Assembly: GCA_024225895.1 (NCBI GenBank)
Contig: JAAEMC010000388.1
Coordinates: 1-8,283, forward strand
Source: Desulfobacteraceae bacterium
GTDB lineage: Bacteria > Desulfobacterota > Desulfobacteria > Desulfobacterales > Desulfobacteraceae
Length of the DNA stretch: 8,283 nt
Reading direction: 5' to 3'
Both the position numbers and the translations under genes were made by a program. Shown in pieces: positions 6,314 to 8,283 of this stretch (positions within the stretch are counted from its first letter, which is position 1; each line of letters begins with the position of its first letter). Under the pieces are notes generated by a model, which ran no database searches, was not told the origin of the DNA, and was given only the letters and a program-made list of their open reading frames with translations.

Positions 6314-6559
6314 TTATCCTCCGGAAATTGTTGAATAAAAGCTGATGCTCATTTTATTTGTAAGACGGGCATCCAGCGGGATGGATTTTTCCCCATCACT
6401 GATAAAGCCAACATGATTCACCGGTATTTTTAAATCTTTTAAAAGATCTGCCGGTCTCACACCATCCGGTTTATCAACACGGATGCCCTTTTTATGATCA
6501 TACGCCGGCACCTTTAAGCCTAAGATGCCAAACAGCCGGATTGTCAGTTTGATGGTCAT
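6314..6559 (-). CDS. MoaD/ThiS-family sulfur-carrier protein
   Basis: This 81-residue protein has the size and pattern of a beta-grasp sulfur carrier. It has an N-terminal strand IKLTIRLFGILG, a central helix region PADLLKDLKIP (37-47), a GFISDGEKSIPLD hairpin (51-63), a late strand MSISFYSTI, and the terminal Gly80-Gly81 that is adenylated and thiocarboxylated by MoeB/ThiF-type enzymes. In molybdopterin synthesis MoaD donates sulfur to precursor Z. AOR-family enzymes need bis-pterin tungsten, and MoaD-like genes are often found beside them, so a cofactor role for the AOR at 8017-8283 is the best inference. It begins 6 bp after the aminotransferase stop (TAA-ATG-TAA-ATG) with no clear Shine-Dalgarno, suggesting translational coupling. 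A ThiS-type role is less likely in this context. Confidence 0.87.
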   Translation of the reverse strand: MTIKLTIRLFGILGLKVPAYDHKKGIRVDKPDGVRPADLLKDLKIPVNHVGFISDGEKSIPLDARLTNKMSISFYSTISGG

Positions 6560-6565
6560 TTACAT

Positions 6566-7987
6566 TTACGATCCAATGGTCCAGTTCAGGCTGTATTTAG
6601 CCATGCCTGCGGTTTCAAGCACATCAGCAATAATATCAATTGATTTATCTACCAGGGTTTTGGATATCACCAATGGCGGAATCATACGCAGGATGTTGTC
6701 ATAACGGCCGCACGGTAGAACATAGACACCGTTGTCTCTCAGCAACCAGACGATCCGGACCACTTCAGCCATGGAAAGGGGCTGTTTGGTCTCTTTATTG
6801 GCGACCAGTTCAATGGCAATCCCCCAACCCATTCCCCTGATATCCCCGATAACATCCCTTTCTTTGGCCAAATCCTTAAGTCTGCCCATAGCATATGAGC
6901 CCATCTCCTGTGCTCTGTCAAGCAGGCCATTCTGCATTAGCTCAATATTTTTACAAGCAACGGCACAAGACATGGAATTCCCCGCTGCCGTGAGAACATG
7001 ACTGAAGGGTTCTAAATCCTTAACCAGGTCCGAACGGCAAAGCACGGCACTGAATGCAACATCACCACCTAATGCTTTTCCCATGGTGATGATGTCAGGC
7101 TCTACACCAAAATTTTCCACGGCAAACATGGTTCCGGTACGTCCCATTCCCATCTGAACCTCATCATCAATGACAAGAATGCCAAGACGCTTACATAAAT
7201 TATAAATATACTCCATCCATCCCGGCGGTGGTGGCACATATCCTCCTTCACCCTGCATGGGTTCAAGGATGAGGGCTGCCACATTTCCTACATCAATTCC
7301 ACCGTAGGGATCGGTCAACTGGAATTCGACATACTTGGCACATTTCAGATCACACTTTGGTTGTGTCAGGCCGTAGGGGCAGCGATAGCAGTATGGGTAG
7401 GGCCCTAATCGTTCGACAAACGGCATAAACGGCCGGTACAGGCTGCGAAAAGTGGGAGAAGTGGTTAATGTAAGCGTTGTACCGATGGAGCCATGATACG
7501 CTCCCTGAAAACCAAGTATGATTGATTTCCCGGTGGATGCCCGGGCAAATTTTATGGCAATCTCATTGGCAGAGCTCCCGCTGAGCCCATATGCCATTTT
7601 TACATTGTTTTTAAGATTTCCAGGTGCAGCATCTGCAAGCATCGCACCCAGTTTCTGCCGGTTTTTGCATGTGCCGTCGGGAGTGTGCATTAACCGTCCG
7701 CATTCCTCTTTGATCACATTAACAACCTCAGGATGAGAATGCCCGACATTATTCACCGCCACTCCGGCTGACAGATCAATATAAACATTTCCGTCCGGAT
7801 CTTTAAACGTGGCGCCGGATGCTTCTTCCCACGCTATTGGAATTCCGATGGGAGCAATTCGTGTGGGTGTTTCATTGCCCAGTTCTTTTTCTAAAAGATC
7901 TCTTGTTTTAGGACCGGGTATGGTGCTTGTTACTATTTTAGGTGCATCCGGATAGGACAGTTTTTCATAAGTTTCTTCAGAAGCCAT
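6566..7987 (-). CDS. Class III PLP-dependent aminotransferase (first copy)
   Basis: This is a 473-residue, full-length class III aminotransferase of the 4-aminobutyrate/ornithine aminotransferase superfamily. Visible sites: YIDLSAGVAVN (69-79); SGSSA (136-140); QGAYHG (161-166) with stacking Tyr164; EPMQGEGG (242-249); DDEVQMGMGRTG (274-285) with Asp275; Schiff-base Lys304 in MGKALGGD; and LTAAGN at 332-337, with Thr333 in the phosphate position. An insert around 196-216 carries four cysteines spaced C-x2-C-x8-C-x3-C (200, 203, 212, 216). I associate this pattern with archaeal and anaerobe members of the superfamily, some of which are amino-acid racemases. It starts 29 bp after the AOR stop with AAAGGAG (7997-8003) 9 nt before the ATG, and runs into the MoaD-like gene. 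The neighbouring AOR suggests that its product is an aldehyde or semialdehyde. Substrate not readable. Confidence 0.95.
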   Translation of the reverse strand: MASEETYEKLSYPDAPKIVTSTIPGPKTRDLLEKELGNETPTRIAPIGIPIAWEEASGATFKDPDGNVYIDLSAGVAVNNVGHSHPEVVNVIKEECGRLMHTPDGTCKNRQKLGAMLADAAPGNLKNNVKMAYGLSGSSANEIAIKFARASTGKSIILGFQGAYHGSIGTTLTLTTSPTFRSLYRPFMPFVERLGPYPYCYRCPYGLTQPKCDLKCAKYVEFQLTDPYGGIDVGNVAALILEPMQGEGGYVPPPPGWMEYIYNLCKRLGILVIDDEVQMGMGRTGTMFAVENFGVEPDIITMGKALGGDVAFSAVLCRSDLVKDLEPFSHVLTAAGNSMSCAVACKNIELMQNGLLDRAQEMGSYAMGRLKDLAKERDVIGDIRGMGWGIAIELVANKETKQPLSMAEVVRIVWLLRDNGVYVLPCGRYDNILRMIPPLVISKTLVDKSIDIIADVLETAGMAKYSLNWTIGS

Positions 7988-8016
7988 TTTAATCTTCTCC
8001 TTTCTACAAAATCAAT

Positions 8017-8283
8017 TTAGAACGCGTTTACTTTATCAAGATCATCATCTGAGACATCAAAGACATTCCCTGACGGCAGCAATGGTTCTTCCTTAAAAAA
8101 TTGCGGGAGGCGATCATCTTCTTTTGTAAAACCGGCTTTGTTATTAAATTCTCTTTCAGCTTTTAATGCAGCAATGCCTAAGTTCTTTATATAGTCTTTA
8201 TCAGGGGTTTCCCCAAATAAAGCTGCAACACTCTGAACGATATGCCCCTGAAGATCTGCAAAATCAAGAGCGGGTAAAGAAGC
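8017..8283 (-). CDS. Aldehyde:ferredoxin oxidoreductase family protein, C-terminal fragment (5' end outside window)
   Basis: The last 88 codons of a gene enter from the right and end at TAA (8017-8019). The visible protein contains LKAEREFNNKAGF, then EDDRLPQFFKEEPLLPSGNVFDVSDDDLDKV. This combination is the signature C-terminus of tungsten-dependent aldehyde oxidoreductases of the AOR family: an E-R-x-F-N helix, a G-[FL]-x-x-x-D-D-x-LP turn, F-x-x-E-P-L, and a final F-x-V-x-x-(D/E)-(D/E)-L segment. These enzymes oxidise aldehydes to carboxylic acids in the cytoplasm with ferredoxin as acceptor. They use bis-tungstopterin and a [4Fe-4S] cluster bound further upstream, outside this window. The tight spacing to the aminotransferase (29 bp) and the MoaD-like gene two positions downstream support this call. 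The exact aldehyde preference cannot be read from this fragment. Confidence 0.85.
   Translation of the reverse strand, partial: ASLPALDFADLQGHIVQSVAALFGETPDKDYIKNLGIAALKAEREFNNKAGFTKEDDRLPQFFKEEPLLPSGNVFDVSDDDLDKVNAF

Overview
The window looks like chromosome of an anaerobic, probably sulfate-reducing, Desulfobacterales-type bacterium. This is inferred from the moderately AT-rich composition, the style of the predicted proteins, and the pairing of an aldehyde:ferredoxin oxidoreductase (AOR) with a TRAP transporter. No rRNA or other taxonomic marker is present, so the assignment is tentative.

Layout. Positions 1-217 (+) carry the 3' end of a SAM-dependent methyltransferase-like gene. Positions 218-621 are a gene-free convergent region that holds two weak inverted repeats and a compact array of CCAATGG-type repeats at 522-596. 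Everything from 622 to 8283 reads on the minus strand. In transcription order, from high to low coordinates, it contains: the C-terminal 88 residues of an AOR-family tungsten enzyme (8017-8283, start outside the window); a class III PLP aminotransferase (6566-7987); a MoaD/ThiS-like small sulfur-carrier protein ending in Gly-Gly (6314-6559); a complete TRAP transporter, DctP (5182-6234), DctQ (4621-5109) and DctM (3281-4582); a second, paralogous class III aminotransferase (1807-3195); a small cupin protein read from a TTG start (1252-1716); and a stand-alone receiver-domain response regulator (622-1119).

How the genes may work together. The spacing from AOR to cupin (6 to about 90 bp, all one strand) fits a single operon whose promoter lies to the right of the window. 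The simplest reading is an import and oxidation module. The periplasmic protein DctP and the DctQM permease would take up a small organic anion or zwitterion. One or both aminotransferases would remove or exchange an amino group to give an aldehyde or semialdehyde. The AOR would oxidise that aldehyde to the acid and pass electrons to ferredoxin. The MoaD-like protein would serve pterin cofactor (tungstopterin) synthesis for the AOR. The substrate cannot be read from the sequence.

The intergenic gaps carry clear RNA-level structure. The strongest is a 16-bp stem between dctP and dctQ, placed where TRAP operons would need to express the binding protein above the membrane subunits. Others lie between dctM and the second aminotransferase, and just ahead of the cupin ribosome binding site. 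The response regulator follows after a larger gap with its own ribosome binding site and two overlapping dyads upstream, so it may be separately controlled.
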